From assembly GCA_903857265.1 (NCBI GenBank), contig CAIODZ010000047.1, forward strand, positions 1 to 64,000: DNA of 64,000 bases. The letters are read 5' to 3'. Positions 9,684 through 20,107 of this stretch are shown one piece after another. The position numbers were made by a program, and so were the translations under genes. Each line of letters opens with the position of its first letter. Within the stretch, counting starts at the first letter, position 1. The notes under the pieces were generated by a model. The model was given only the letters and a program-made list of their open reading frames with translations. It did not search any database and had not been told where the DNA came from. Source of the stretch: an uncultured Phycisphaerales bacterium. GTDB taxonomy: Bacteria > Planctomycetota > Phycisphaerae > Sedimentisphaerales > Anaerobacaceae.

Positions 9684-10640
9684 ATGAGCGGACAATCAAT
9701 CGAGGTATCCGTAGTAATCCCGTTGTTGAACGAGCAGGATAACATAAGGGCGTTATATAACCAGCTCACGCAGGCCCTTGGCAATAAGTACCAGTATGAG
9801 CTGATTTTCATAGACGACGGCAGCACCGATGGCAGTTTCGGGATATTGACCGAACTGCACAAAGCCGATGGCAGGGTTAGGGTTATTCGTTTCCGCAGGA
9901 ACTTTGGGCAGACGGCCGCTCTCAGCGCCGGCTTTGCCCATTCACAGGGTCGGATAGTCGTAGCCATAGATTGCGACCTGCAAAACGACCCCGCTGATAT
10001 TCCGCAAATGATTGAGCAACTGCATAAAGGGTTTGATGTTGTCAGCGGCTGGCGCAAAAAGAGGCACGACAATGCCATTACGCGCCTGATACCATCGAGA
10101 GTGGCCAATGGGCTTATCGCGAAAATTACCGGCGTGGAACTGCACGATTTCGGTTGCACGCTCAAGGCGTATCGACGAGAAATACTGGCTGAAACGAGAT
10201 TATACGGCGAGATGCACAGATTCATCCCCGTGCTGGCAAGCTGGAGCGGGGCGAAAATCTGCGAAATGGTTGTCAATCACAGGCCCAGGACGGCAGGCGT
10301 CGCCAAATATGGCCTGGGGCGAACATGGAAAGTAATGCTCGACCTGATTACCGTCAAATTTCTCGGCTCATTTTCCACCAAACCAATTTATATCTTCGGA
10401 GGGCTGGGGTTCGCCAGCGCATTGGGAGCGGTGCTTATGTGCTTGATTATGCTTTATCAAAAGTTCCTCGCCGCCCAGGAGCTTCCGCTGAACAGAAATC
10501 CGCTGCTGATTTTGACGGCTGTTCTCATTATGTCCACCATTCAGTTTATCCTGATGGGCTTGCTTGCGGAACTGCTGGTGAGGACGTACCACGAGTCGCA
10601 GAATCGGCCTACATACGTGATTCGCGAAATCCTCGAATGA
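9684..10640 (+). CDS. Glycosyltransferase family 2 (dolichol-phosphate-mannose synthase/GtrB-like) with C-terminal TM helices
   Basis: VSVVIPLLNEQDNI, DDGSTDGS, ALSAGF, DCDLQNDPADIPQM; two C-terminal hydrophobic segments. Confidence 0.92.
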   Translation: MSGQSIEVSVVIPLLNEQDNIRALYNQLTQALGNKYQYELIFIDDGSTDGSFGILTELHKADGRVRVIRFRRNFGQTAALSAGFAHSQGRIVVAIDCDLQNDPADIPQMIEQLHKGFDVVSGWRKKRHDNAITRLIPSRVANGLIAKITGVELHDFGCTLKAYRREILAETRLYGEMHRFIPVLASWSGAKICEMVVNHRPRTAGVAKYGLGRTWKVMLDLITVKFLGSFSTKPIYIFGGLGFASALGAVLMCLIMLYQKFLAAQELPLNRNPLLILTAVLIMSTIQFILMGLLAELLVRTYHESQNRPTYVIREILE

Positions 10641-10661
10641 ATTAAGAACTGAGAATGAAGA

Positions 10662-12503
10662 ATGAAGAAAAACAGTAAAATTCCAAACTCAGAATTCTCA
10701 ATTCTAAGTTCTAAGTTTTCAATTATTCTGATTGCGATTCTGGCGGGCATTCCATTTATGCTTGGGCGATATTTTGAGTTCAACTTCCCCGATCCCTACG
10801 ACAGCGCCGCCAATGTTTATTCTGCGCAGCATATTCTCAATGGCGCAAAAATCGGTGTTGATGAAAACCCCAGTGCCGCCCTGGGGACGCTACTGGTTAA
10901 TATGCTCGGAGTCCGGCTGTTTGGATTCAGCGAATTCGGCCCAAAGCTGATTCAGACCATTATGCTGGCGGGCGCATTTATCCTGATGTTTGTTGCGATG
11001 AGGAAAATATTCGGCAAATTGCCGGCGGCTGTAGGTGTAATCATAGCCGTGATTTATACGTCATCGCCTCTCATCGCCAAGTTCGGCAACGTCAAAGAGC
11101 AGTATATGATAGCGTGTATGGTGATGGCAGTAAGCCTGCTGCTTATGCGGCAATCGGGCGGGAAGTGGTGGCTTGATTTTCTGGCCGGCGCAATCGCCGC
11201 GTGGGCGCCGCTTTTTAAGGAGACCGGCGCATCGGTAATCGGGGCGATGGGCCTTTTTGTGATTGTCCAGCCGATATTCAAGCACAGGACCTGGAAGCAA
11301 ACCGGCGTTGATATTATGCTGCTGCTGGCAGGGGCGGCAGTGTCAATGGCGCCATTATATATTTGGATAATCGGCTGGAACATCCAGATAGCGCTGCCGT
11401 TCTATTTTGTATGGGATGCAATTGCCGGTCTGATACCCAAAGCGCCTGCTGCGGCTCCGCAGGCCGGCAATTACATCTCAAGCATGAGAAACGTAATGCC
11501 GTTTTCAGGCCAGTGGCCTAAGGTTTTACGATATTACCTTGCCCTGTGCCTGCCTGTATCATTGGCGATTGGCGCCATAATAGTGGGAATCGGCAAAATG
11601 ATTCTGAGTTTACGTCACAAGTCGCAGTCGTCATCTGCCAAAACCGATTACGACCGTTTCCTGCTTTTGCTTGCCGTCTGGTGGGCGCTCGATATGGCGT
11701 TTGTCTGGATAAGCCCGGCTTCTTATGAGCAGTACTATCTTCCGCTTACGGCTTCAGGCGCGATGACAGGCGGTTATTTGATAGCCGTATATCGCGACAA
11801 AATCGCAAAAGCCGTGTTCAAAACCAAATGGGTTATCACAGGCATTGTCAGTTTTGTCCTGATGGTTGTTATGTCCTGGTATATATTTTTCGGCCTGCCA
11901 AGAAGCCCGTATTCGGGGGTGAAATACCCGCAGAAGCGAAACGGTTACATTCAGCGATGGGATGAAATCTCGCAGCGACGAAATTTAGGAACCAGGATGT
12001 ACTGGGAGCAGGCGGGCGAGTATGTTCGTAGCCGAACCAAGCCCTCGGACAAAATATACGTTTGGGGCTGGGTTCCGGGAGTTTACCTGTCGGCGCAGAG
12101 GTTCAGCAGCTCGCCGTTTGCCTTTGAAAGCGAAATGCACGCAAGGTCCCCCCAACAGCTTGAGCAGGTGGTCGATGGTCTTCTCATCGCGTTTGACAGA
12201 GAGATGCCTAAATATATCGTGGACAGTCGCAAACAGCATTTGCCTCTGGACAGGTTTAAGTTCGAGCTTTGGCCTTTTGTGCCCCAGGGGTTTATGGGCT
12301 TCCAAAAAGGACAGTTTTTGCCCAATGACCCGCAGATAACAGCCGAGTTTGAGAAACAATGGGGCCAGATGACCCGCGAGCGGTTCGGCGATGATGAGGC
12401 ACGCAGATTCGAGGTTATGGGTAAATTCAGAAAGTTCATAAGAGAACACTACGAGATAGAGCAGATATTCGGTGACGAGGTCGTTTTTAAACTGAGGTCT
12501 TAA
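10662..12503 (+). CDS. Polytopic membrane glycosyltransferase-like protein (GT39/ArnT-like superfamily)
   Basis: Many TM helices and a soluble C-terminal domain; follows a GT2 of the polyprenyl-phosphate-sugar synthase type. Confidence 0.7.
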   Translation: MKKNSKIPNSEFSILSSKFSIILIAILAGIPFMLGRYFEFNFPDPYDSAANVYSAQHILNGAKIGVDENPSAALGTLLVNMLGVRLFGFSEFGPKLIQTIMLAGAFILMFVAMRKIFGKLPAAVGVIIAVIYTSSPLIAKFGNVKEQYMIACMVMAVSLLLMRQSGGKWWLDFLAGAIAAWAPLFKETGASVIGAMGLFVIVQPIFKHRTWKQTGVDIMLLLAGAAVSMAPLYIWIIGWNIQIALPFYFVWDAIAGLIPKAPAAAPQAGNYISSMRNVMPFSGQWPKVLRYYLALCLPVSLAIGAIIVGIGKMILSLRHKSQSSSAKTDYDRFLLLLAVWWALDMAFVWISPASYEQYYLPLTASGAMTGGYLIAVYRDKIAKAVFKTKWVITGIVSFVLMVVMSWYIFFGLPRSPYSGVKYPQKRNGYIQRWDEISQRRNLGTRMYWEQAGEYVRSRTKPSDKIYVWGWVPGVYLSAQRFSSSPFAFESEMHARSPQQLEQVVDGLLIAFDREMPKYIVDSRKQHLPLDRFKFELWPFVPQGFMGFQKGQFLPNDPQITAEFEKQWGQMTRERFGDDEARRFEVMGKFRKFIREHYEIEQIFGDEVVFKLRS

Positions 12504-12544
12504 ATGACATTCGCTGTCGGACGATAAAACCCCATAGAAAAGCT

Positions 12545-14353
12545 GTGACAAAGAAAAGAGATAAAAAATTCAAAACTATCCTGGATACAGGCCGCAATAA
12601 CTTGATTACGGCCGAGGCCCAGCATCGGCTGGATATTCTGACGGGCATTGTGCTGTTTGCTTTCGGAGCGTATCATTCAATTCTTTATTTCGGGCACGCG
12701 GTGATTCCCAATGCGGATTTCCCCGACTTTTTTCGGGAGGGCAGGAACTTGCTGTCGTTGCATCTGCCGCACAGCTTCAAGCATACTCCCGTGCTGGGCC
12801 TGCTGCAGAATTTTCTTTATCCGTTTGCCTGGGGGCCTTCGCGTGAGCTTACCGCAGGCTGTCTGCTGAACGCGATACTGCAGCCCTTCACGGTTGTTCT
12901 GTTCTGGCTGGTAGGTAGGAAAATTATCGGCAGGGCTGCCGTATGGTTCGCGATAATAGCATCAATAAATCCTTGGACGATTTATTCCCTTGTTGACCCG
13001 GTAGTTGAAACGCCGTTTTTATTTTTCATTCTTCTGAGCTTATACCTGATTTTACGCCGTTCTCGCTGGGCGTATCTGGCGGCCTCGATTACTTCTATGA
13101 TTCGCTATGAAGGTGCTGCGTTGATTGCCGCCGCGTTTGTGGCGGATATCATTAACAGAAAAGAAAAGCGAGATGTCATAAAAGCATTCATCTTTTCGGC
13201 AATTGCCGCCGTCCCTCTGATGTTTTGGCTGACGCTGACCGTTCTGAACTGGCGGGCGGAATCAGGCGGTACGCATTATTTCAACGTTTTATTTTCCAAG
13301 GATTACTCGAAAACCTTTGCCGAGGGACAGGGCAAGCGCGGGATTGGTCTTCATTTGCAGATTCTCTGGCAGGTGGCGTTTCAGCCCCTTCTTATTCCTT
13401 ATCCCGGCGCAAGCGAGGAGTTTGCGGAAACGATTTTGAAGCTTGGTAAAGCCGCTGTGGTAATCGGCTTCGCTCTGGGCTGCATTGTCGCCGCCTTGAG
13501 ACGGCGGTGTGAAATACTGATACTGCTTTTATTTTTCGTGCCGTATTTCATATTGCACGCTTATTACCCATATCCGTTGCCGCGGTTTCACTCGACCGTT
13601 TTCTGGATACCGTTGCTTGTTGCGTGGTTCGGGCTGCAAAGCGCGGGCGGTTTTTTGGCGCAAAAGGCCCGGCTTCCGTGGCAGGCGACATTGGTGCTCA
13701 AGTTAGGCATGGCTGTGGCTGCGGGTGTTTGGTTTGTCGATTTTGCCCGGAACTTCGGCTACGCGTCGAGCATCAGTCCGACCTCGGCATCTATGCCCTA
13801 TGTCGCGATGCTTTTGACGGCAATAATTATCGGGGCCGGAATGCTTGTTGAACGCCCCATACCCGTGTCCCGGCATCTGTGCGTGGCTGCGGTAATGTGC
13901 TTAGTTATCGCGTCGAACCAGTTTATGCTGGCCAGGATTGTTGGCGACGGCAAACGGGAAATGGAATTCAGGCAGCTCGGCGAGTGGTTTGCCCAGAATG
14001 CCAAACCTGGGGAAAAAATGGGTGTTTACAACTGTGGGCCGGCAGCCCTTTACGCAGGCAAGTTTGCCGAAAACATCGGCGGCTTACCGAAAGAAGACAA
14101 CCCCGAAAAGTTTACAGCCAGGCTTTATGAGCTAAACATTACTTATGTTGTATGGGCCACCAGAGAAGGGGCAGGCAACCGACATAACGATTATACTTTT
14201 TCGAATCTGGACAAGAATCTCGCAATGCTCAGCCAGTCGCGCAGTATCGGGCCTTATGAGTTTGTTATCCGTATTGGCTCCGATAGAGGGTATGTCAATG
14301 TCTTTCGTCTCAGGAAGCAGGACTCAAAACAAACGCCGGGAGCAGGCGGCTGA
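12545..14353 (+). CDS. Polytopic membrane glycosyltransferase-like protein (GT-C fold, GT39-like)
   Basis: GTG start; multiple TM helices, RYEGAALIAAAF and C-terminal soluble segment typical of GT-C proteins. Confidence 0.7.
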   Translation: MTKKRDKKFKTILDTGRNNLITAEAQHRLDILTGIVLFAFGAYHSILYFGHAVIPNADFPDFFREGRNLLSLHLPHSFKHTPVLGLLQNFLYPFAWGPSRELTAGCLLNAILQPFTVVLFWLVGRKIIGRAAVWFAIIASINPWTIYSLVDPVVETPFLFFILLSLYLILRRSRWAYLAASITSMIRYEGAALIAAAFVADIINRKEKRDVIKAFIFSAIAAVPLMFWLTLTVLNWRAESGGTHYFNVLFSKDYSKTFAEGQGKRGIGLHLQILWQVAFQPLLIPYPGASEEFAETILKLGKAAVVIGFALGCIVAALRRRCEILILLLFFVPYFILHAYYPYPLPRFHSTVFWIPLLVAWFGLQSAGGFLAQKARLPWQATLVLKLGMAVAAGVWFVDFARNFGYASSISPTSASMPYVAMLLTAIIIGAGMLVERPIPVSRHLCVAAVMCLVIASNQFMLARIVGDGKREMEFRQLGEWFAQNAKPGEKMGVYNCGPAALYAGKFAENIGGLPKEDNPEKFTARLYELNITYVVWATREGAGNRHNDYTFSNLDKNLAMLSQSRSIGPYEFVIRIGSDRGYVNVFRLRKQDSKQTPGAGG

Positions 14354-14422
14354 TTGGGCGAAATGCAGCAGCAATTTTCCTTTGATGTTATGGTGCGGCA
14401 ACTTATATTCTATGGATAGCTT

Positions 14423-15865
14423 ATGAATCGGTTTGAGAATAAACCAAACAGGTCGGGCCGGATGATATCAGGACCGAATGAGGAAAATCTGCTCAAGTGG
14501 CGCAGACGCAACAGCTATTACTATGGCTGGCTCGACAGGATATACAAATTTGTCGTCCGGCCGAACAGCAGGGTCCTGCACATCGGTTGTGAATGCGGCG
14601 ACCTCCTGGCGGCGGTGAAGCCGGCGTATGGCGTGGGCGTTGATGCCAGCGAAGAGGCAATCGCGCTTGCCCAAAAGCGGTTCCCGCATTTGAATTTTAT
14701 CGCCGCAGACCCCCAGGAATTCCGGCTCAGCGAAAAATTCGATTATGTCCTGATATGCAATTCGCTGGGCGACTGGAAGGATATTCAGCAGGTGTTGGAA
14801 CGAATTCATCCGCTCACCGATGACAACACCAGGATTGTGATTACATATTACAATTATCTCTGGGAATGGGTATTGCGGCTGGGGTCCTCGCTGGGCATTC
14901 GCAAACCTCGCAAGCATCAGAACTGGCTGCCTCCTCAGGATATCGCCAACCTGCTTAATCTCGGCAATTTCGACGTAATCCGCACGGACTCGTTCGTCCT
15001 GCTCCCAAAAGGCATCTGGCTGATTAGTGCATTGTGTAATTATGTCCTTTCGCTGCTGCCGGTTTTTCGAATGTTCAACATGGTCAATCTGGTCATGGCG
15101 AGGCGTTCCGCGCAGCCAAAGTCGGATTTGGATTTGTCGGTGTCGGTGATAGTGCCGTGCAGAAATGAGCGAGGCAATATCGAGGACGCTGTAAAACGCA
15201 TACCCGATATGGGGCGTGAAACCGAGATAATCTTTGTGGATGGCTCCAGCACCGACGGCACAGCCGATGAGATAGAAACCCAGATTAAAAAACACCCCGA
15301 ACGTAAAATCCGGCTGATACATCAGGGCGCGGGTCGCGGCAAAGGGGACGCGGTCAGGAAGGGTTTTGCCGCCGCGGCAGGCGACGTGCTTGTAATCCAG
15401 GATGCTGACCTCACCGCTCCGCCCGAGGATTTGCCTAAATTTTTCGCGGCCCTCCGCGATGGCAAAGGCGAATACATCAACGGTTCGCGGCTTGTATATC
15501 CGATGGAAAAAGAAGCAATGCGATTTTTGAATCTGCTCGCCAATAAATTCTTCGGGGCGTTGTTCTCCTGGCTTCTGGGCCAGCGGTTCAGGGATACGCT
15601 TTGCGGGACAAAAATGATTCGCAAAAGCGATTACGAAGTCATCGCGGCCAACCGCTCGTATTTCGGCGACTTTGACCCGTTTGGCGACTTTGACCTCATA
15701 TTCGGGGCCGTCAAGCAAAACCTCAAGGTGATTGAGGTGCCTGTTAGATATCGCGCGAGGACTTACGGCGAAACAAACATCAGCAGGTTCAGACACGGCT
15801 GGCTTTTGCTTAAAATGAGCTGGATAGCGTTCAAAAAAATAAAATGGCTTGGGAAAGAAAGTTGA
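14423..15865 (+). CDS. Bifunctional SAM-dependent methyltransferase - glycosyltransferase family 2 fusion
   Basis: N-term VLHIGCECGDLLAAVKPAYGVGVDASEEAI (MTase motif I). C-term LSVSVIVPCRNERGNI, DGSSTDGT, IQDADLTAPPEDLP (GT2). Confidence 0.85.
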   Translation: MNRFENKPNRSGRMISGPNEENLLKWRRRNSYYYGWLDRIYKFVVRPNSRVLHIGCECGDLLAAVKPAYGVGVDASEEAIALAQKRFPHLNFIAADPQEFRLSEKFDYVLICNSLGDWKDIQQVLERIHPLTDDNTRIVITYYNYLWEWVLRLGSSLGIRKPRKHQNWLPPQDIANLLNLGNFDVIRTDSFVLLPKGIWLISALCNYVLSLLPVFRMFNMVNLVMARRSAQPKSDLDLSVSVIVPCRNERGNIEDAVKRIPDMGRETEIIFVDGSSTDGTADEIETQIKKHPERKIRLIHQGAGRGKGDAVRKGFAAAAGDVLVIQDADLTAPPEDLPKFFAALRDGKGEYINGSRLVYPMEKEAMRFLNLLANKFFGALFSWLLGQRFRDTLCGTKMIRKSDYEVIAANRSYFGDFDPFGDFDLIFGAVKQNLKVIEVPVRYRARTYGETNISRFRHGWLLLKMSWIAFKKIKWLGKES

Positions 15866-18018
15866 AATCGCCCGCAAAAAAACGACAGTCAGAAGCGTCG
15901 CCGCGTTCGCAAACATCACCGTCACGTTTGAAACATATAATATTGGCGGTCGGGGTTTTCTTCTGGCCCGTCATTTATCTGTTTCGCCATGTTTTTCCAA
16001 TAAACGGAACATATGCCGCGATAGGAAATGATTTCATTTCTCTTTACTTCCGGCACAAGGTGTATTTGCTGGCTAATTTGGTACAATTTCATTTGCCGCT
16101 GTGGTCCCCATCCGAGGCGGCAGGGTTTCCCTTTTATACCAATCCTTTCGCGCAGGCGTGCTATCCGCTCAATATTCCATTAGCGCTCTGGTATAAAATA
16201 GCCGGCGGCTACGGCCCTGTTGACCAGCAGGTTTTTACGGTTCTCGGATTATCGATATTTGCCTTGGGCCTGTTTATGTGGCTCAAGTCAATCAACAAAA
16301 ACATCAGGGCGGTGCTTTTTGCTGTGCTCGTAATGTCCATAAGTTACAAGATTACCGAAACCATTCGATTCCCTAATGCTGTTCACAGCGCAGCGTGGTA
16401 TCCCTGGGTTCTTTATGCGATGACGAGGATTATGCTAAGCCCGTCGGCGAAAAAAGCTGCACAATACGGAATTTTGCTGGCCTTTTCTCTTATATGTCTG
16501 TGCACCGCCGGCTACCCTTACTTTGCTTACTATTCCCTGTTTCTCTTCGTCCCTTATTTTATGGTGTTCCTGGTAAAGCCATTGCGGAGTCGGCTGATAG
16601 GTCCGGATTTAATTGACTGGAAGCGAGCATTGTTGACCTTGGTTTTGGCCGGCGCTGTAGCCGGCCTGGTATGCAGCCCGTATATTCTCGGCGTCAGGCA
16701 CCTTGTCTCCCAGGCCACGGACCGCGGCGGAAAAGATTTCGCTTATTCGACGCAACATCCATTTGCATTCAAAGACACGCTCGGCTCGCTTGTTTACCCG
16801 CCCGCTGCCAACACGGAAGGATGGTATTTCTTCAGCATAACCGCCTTGCTTATACTTATCGTATATCTGTTTGCCTGTAAATCGTCCATCCCGGATGGCG
16901 ATGGGGATGAGCCGTCTTGCGACCTTACAACCAGGTTGTTCTTTCTGGTCTGGTTTGCGGTTGTTACTTATATTACCTATGGGCGGAATTCGTATCTTTT
17001 TGCGGCGCTCTGGAAGTATATGCCCGGGTTTTCCCGGCTTCGCGTCTGGCCCCGGCTCAATATTATCCTAGTCCCTGTTATTGCCTGGGCGCTTTCCAGG
17101 GCATACGCCTGGTTTGAATCATCACTGTTGGTTGCCGATACCTCTAAAAACAGAAAAGCGCCTTCTATTGCCCGCCTGCTTATAACGTTACTTGCCGGTT
17201 ACTCGGCTATTGTCGCGGCGCAAATATACTTCTATGGTAACAACGTTTGTGATTATATGTGGCTTACTTATTTTAAGGAATTAGCACCTCAGACAATCCT
17301 GTTTATTGTTCTTGGCTGCACAAGCGCAATTGCCATAGTTTCGATTTTGATTCTGAGCAGAAAGTTCTCTTTTGCCTCGCCGGGAAGACGCACTGCAATA
17401 CTTGTGATTCTTGTTTTTATCGCGTTTTTGGAACTGAGGCATACCGGCACCCGAATCTGGACGTACCAAAGAAGGTTGCCGGCGCCGCAAACCCGTTTCA
17501 GGGTGAATATGGATGCAATTATGGCCGACGCGTTTGCGGTCCCCAGGACCGACTATTATGGCACTATCACCCTGAGTCCGGCCTTCAATGTTGGCACTAT
17601 TGAAAACTGGTATTTTGACCGATACTGCAGGTTCCTGAAAAACACGGAAAACGAAAGGGAGGCGCGAAAAATCCTGCTGGGTGTTTACGACGGGACCAGG
17701 ATATTCTTTTCTGAATCAATACAACATTCGACGATCGCTTCATTTTTACAGGACGCTGCCAGATTCAAAACAACTGCCGGTCATCTGCAGGCCTACAATA
17801 CAGAGCAGCTTGATTGGGAAATCCAAGCTCCGACCGATGGATATCTCTGCTTCATTGACAATTGGGAATCGGGCTGGAAATGCTTTGTGGATGATAGCCC
17901 CGTTAGAATAGAGCTTCTCTTCGGAACATTCAAAGCGGTTCGCCTCACACCGGGGCCGCATCGTGTCAGATTCTGCTATCGGCCGCCGTTATTGCCGTGG
18001 CAAGAGGGTGTTCAATGA
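15844..18018 (+). CDS. YfhO-like large polytopic membrane protein
   Basis: 724 aa, many TM helices, beta-rich C-terminus (DGYLCFIDNWESGWKCFVDDSPVRIELLFGTFKAVRLTPGPHRVRFCYRP). Overlaps the upstream gene by 22 nt. Confidence 0.75.
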   Translation: MAWERKLKSPAKKRQSEASPRSQTSPSRLKHIILAVGVFFWPVIYLFRHVFPINGTYAAIGNDFISLYFRHKVYLLANLVQFHLPLWSPSEAAGFPFYTNPFAQACYPLNIPLALWYKIAGGYGPVDQQVFTVLGLSIFALGLFMWLKSINKNIRAVLFAVLVMSISYKITETIRFPNAVHSAAWYPWVLYAMTRIMLSPSAKKAAQYGILLAFSLICLCTAGYPYFAYYSLFLFVPYFMVFLVKPLRSRLIGPDLIDWKRALLTLVLAGAVAGLVCSPYILGVRHLVSQATDRGGKDFAYSTQHPFAFKDTLGSLVYPPAANTEGWYFFSITALLILIVYLFACKSSIPDGDGDEPSCDLTTRLFFLVWFAVVTYITYGRNSYLFAALWKYMPGFSRLRVWPRLNIILVPVIAWALSRAYAWFESSLLVADTSKNRKAPSIARLLITLLAGYSAIVAAQIYFYGNNVCDYMWLTYFKELAPQTILFIVLGCTSAIAIVSILILSRKFSFASPGRRTAILVILVFIAFLELRHTGTRIWTYQRRLPAPQTRFRVNMDAIMADAFAVPRTDYYGTITLSPAFNVGTIENWYFDRYCRFLKNTENEREARKILLGVYDGTRIFFSESIQHSTIASFLQDAARFKTTAGHLQAYNTEQLDWEIQAPTDGYLCFIDNWESGWKCFVDDSPVRIELLFGTFKAVRLTPGPHRVRFCYRPPLLPWQEGVQ

Positions 18019-18028
18019 TAGGCGAACA

Positions 18029-19165
18029 ATGAAGGTTCTGATGATAAATTATGAGTTTCCGCCCATCGGAGGCGGAGCAGGGCAGGCCCATCTGGCTATA
18101 CTCAAACAATATGCCGGGAAAAGCTATTTACAGGTGGATGTGCTCGCGTCAGCGCCAAAACCCGGTTTTGCGGTTCAAAAACTGTCGGAAAATGTTACGC
18201 TTTATACCGTCGGCGTGCACAAGAAAAATCTGCACTACTGGCGCAAGATTGAGGTCGTCGAATGGGTCATCAAAGCCACTGGGCCTTATCGGCGTTTGCT
18301 CAGGGAAAACCGCTACGACCTCGTTCACGCGTTTTTCGGTCTGCCGACCGGCTGGCTTTGTTACAGGACTGCTAATCGGCTGCCGTATATAATCTCGCTT
18401 CGCGGCTCGGATGTCCCCGGTGGGCATGCACGATTGCAGCTCGAATACAAAATGATGGGGCCTCTGCTGAAAAGAATATGGCAAAAAGCCGCTGCGCTGG
18501 TGGCGTGCAGTGATGGCCTGAAAAACAGGGCGCTGAAATTTTTACCTTCGGCGAATATAGATATCATTCCAAACGGTATAGACCTGGACAAATTTCATCC
18601 TGTTGCGAACAAGGAATTGTCCGGCGAGTTGAAACTTCTCACGGTGGGCCGGCTGTCGGTAACAAAGAGATTCGAAATGCTCGTCGAAGCTGTCGAGATG
18701 TTAAGCAAACAAGGCAAAAATGTCCGCCTAACAATATCGGGCGGGGGCGGACTGCTTGATGAATTAAAAAACTTCGTTGAGCAAAAAAAACTGACCGGTA
18801 TCGTCAACCTGACGGGCAGAATCGAATCCGATAAGATGCCCGATGTTTATCGACAGCACGATATGTTCGTCAGCGCAAGTATGCAGGAAGGAATGAGCAA
18901 CGCGATGCTCGAAGCTATGGCGTCGGGTTTGCCGATAATAACTACAAAGTGCGAAGGTGTTGAAGAACTGATTTCGGACAACGGTATTGTTGTCGGGACC
19001 GATTCCGCGGAATCGCTTACCGAGGCCATAATTAAGCTGGCTGAAAACGAGCAGGGCTATAAAACTATGTGCGCTGCCGCCAGACGTCGGGCGGGAAATT
19101 TCGGCTGGGACAAGGTGGCACAGGGGTATATAAAACTTTATCAGAGGGTTCTCAGTAAAAAATAG
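18029..19165 (+). CDS. Glycosyltransferase family 4
   Basis: MKVLMINYEFPPIGGGAG, IDIIPNGIDLDKFHPV, SASMQEGMSNAMLEAMASGLPIITT. Start moved from 17963 to ATG 18029, avoiding most of the overlap with the upstream gene. Confidence 0.92.
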   Translation: MKVLMINYEFPPIGGGAGQAHLAILKQYAGKSYLQVDVLASAPKPGFAVQKLSENVTLYTVGVHKKNLHYWRKIEVVEWVIKATGPYRRLLRENRYDLVHAFFGLPTGWLCYRTANRLPYIISLRGSDVPGGHARLQLEYKMMGPLLKRIWQKAAALVACSDGLKNRALKFLPSANIDIIPNGIDLDKFHPVANKELSGELKLLTVGRLSVTKRFEMLVEAVEMLSKQGKNVRLTISGGGGLLDELKNFVEQKKLTGIVNLTGRIESDKMPDVYRQHDMFVSASMQEGMSNAMLEAMASGLPIITTKCEGVEELISDNGIVVGTDSAESLTEAIIKLAENEQGYKTMCAAARRRAGNFGWDKVAQGYIKLYQRVLSKK

Positions 19166-19177
19166 TCGGCGAAAAAA

Positions 19178-20107
19178 ATGGCAGGAAGTTTTTGTATAAC
19201 GATAGATACCGAGCCGGATTGCGATATCCACTGGAAGCGTTCGCGGCCGCTGACGTTTGAATCCGTAACCTTCGGGATTCCCTCAATCCTCAGGCCAATC
19301 TGGGATAAGTTCGGCATCAGGCCGGTTTATTTTATTTCGCCTGAGGTAGTTGAAAACGACAAATGTTGCCGGACGCTGAAAGATGAAATCGCTCGCGGCG
19401 CCGAGATAGGGGCACATCTGCACAGCGAATATATCGAGCCGCAAAGAAAACACGAAGATATCGCCGGAACTGCCAGCGATGAATTCCCCTGTTTCGCTTA
19501 TGATGCAGAAATCGAATTGACTAAAATCAAAAATCTGACCGAGCTGATTGAAAATAAATTGGGCGTCAGGCCTGTTTCCTACAGGGCGGCCCGGTACGGC
19601 GCTGATTTGGATACGATAAAGGCGCTGGAAAAGCTGGGCTATAAAGTCGATAGCTCGGTAACACCCGACACGGACTGGCGAAGTTACGGCGGCCCGGACC
19701 ATTCACGGGCGCCGAAGCAGCCGTATTTTATTTCTCAAACGGATTATTATTCGCCGGGCGATGGCACGATTTTGGAAGTGCCTATTACTGTTTCGGGCAA
19801 GAGATTGCCGTTTTTGCCCGCCAAGTGGATGTTTTACCGTTGGCTGCGGCCTACGCATATGACCGCCTTCGAGATGAAATCGCTCGTCTCGAAATTTGCG
19901 CGAAACTATCCCTCGCCCGTGCTCAACCTGATGTTCCACTCAATGGAAGTCCTGCCCGGCAAAACGCCTTTTGTAAGAACAAAGCTCGGCCAAAAACTGT
20001 ATTTATCTCGGCTCAATTCGATTTTGCGATATATGACAAAAACGGGCTTCAAGAGCAAAACACTGGCGGAAATTTACTCCCAAACAGTCACCAGGAGCAA
20101 AAAATAG
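19178..20107 (+). CDS. Polysaccharide deacetylase-like protein (NodB/CE4-like)
   Basis: TIDTEPD, EIGAHLHSEYIEP, RAARYGADLDTIKALEKLGYKVDSSVTPD. Confidence 0.8.
   Translation: MAGSFCITIDTEPDCDIHWKRSRPLTFESVTFGIPSILRPIWDKFGIRPVYFISPEVVENDKCCRTLKDEIARGAEIGAHLHSEYIEPQRKHEDIAGTASDEFPCFAYDAEIELTKIKNLTELIENKLGVRPVSYRAARYGADLDTIKALEKLGYKVDSSVTPDTDWRSYGGPDHSRAPKQPYFISQTDYYSPGDGTILEVPITVSGKRLPFLPAKWMFYRWLRPTHMTAFEMKSLVSKFARNYPSPVLNLMFHSMEVLPGKTPFVRTKLGQKLYLSRLNSILRYMTKTGFKSKTLAEIYSQTVTRSKK

Noticed and set aside
14468-15925. 485-aa minus-strand ORF
   Set aside because: Lies entirely antisense to the well-supported methyltransferase-GT2 gene. Composition looks like a shadow ORF, with no recognisable domain.
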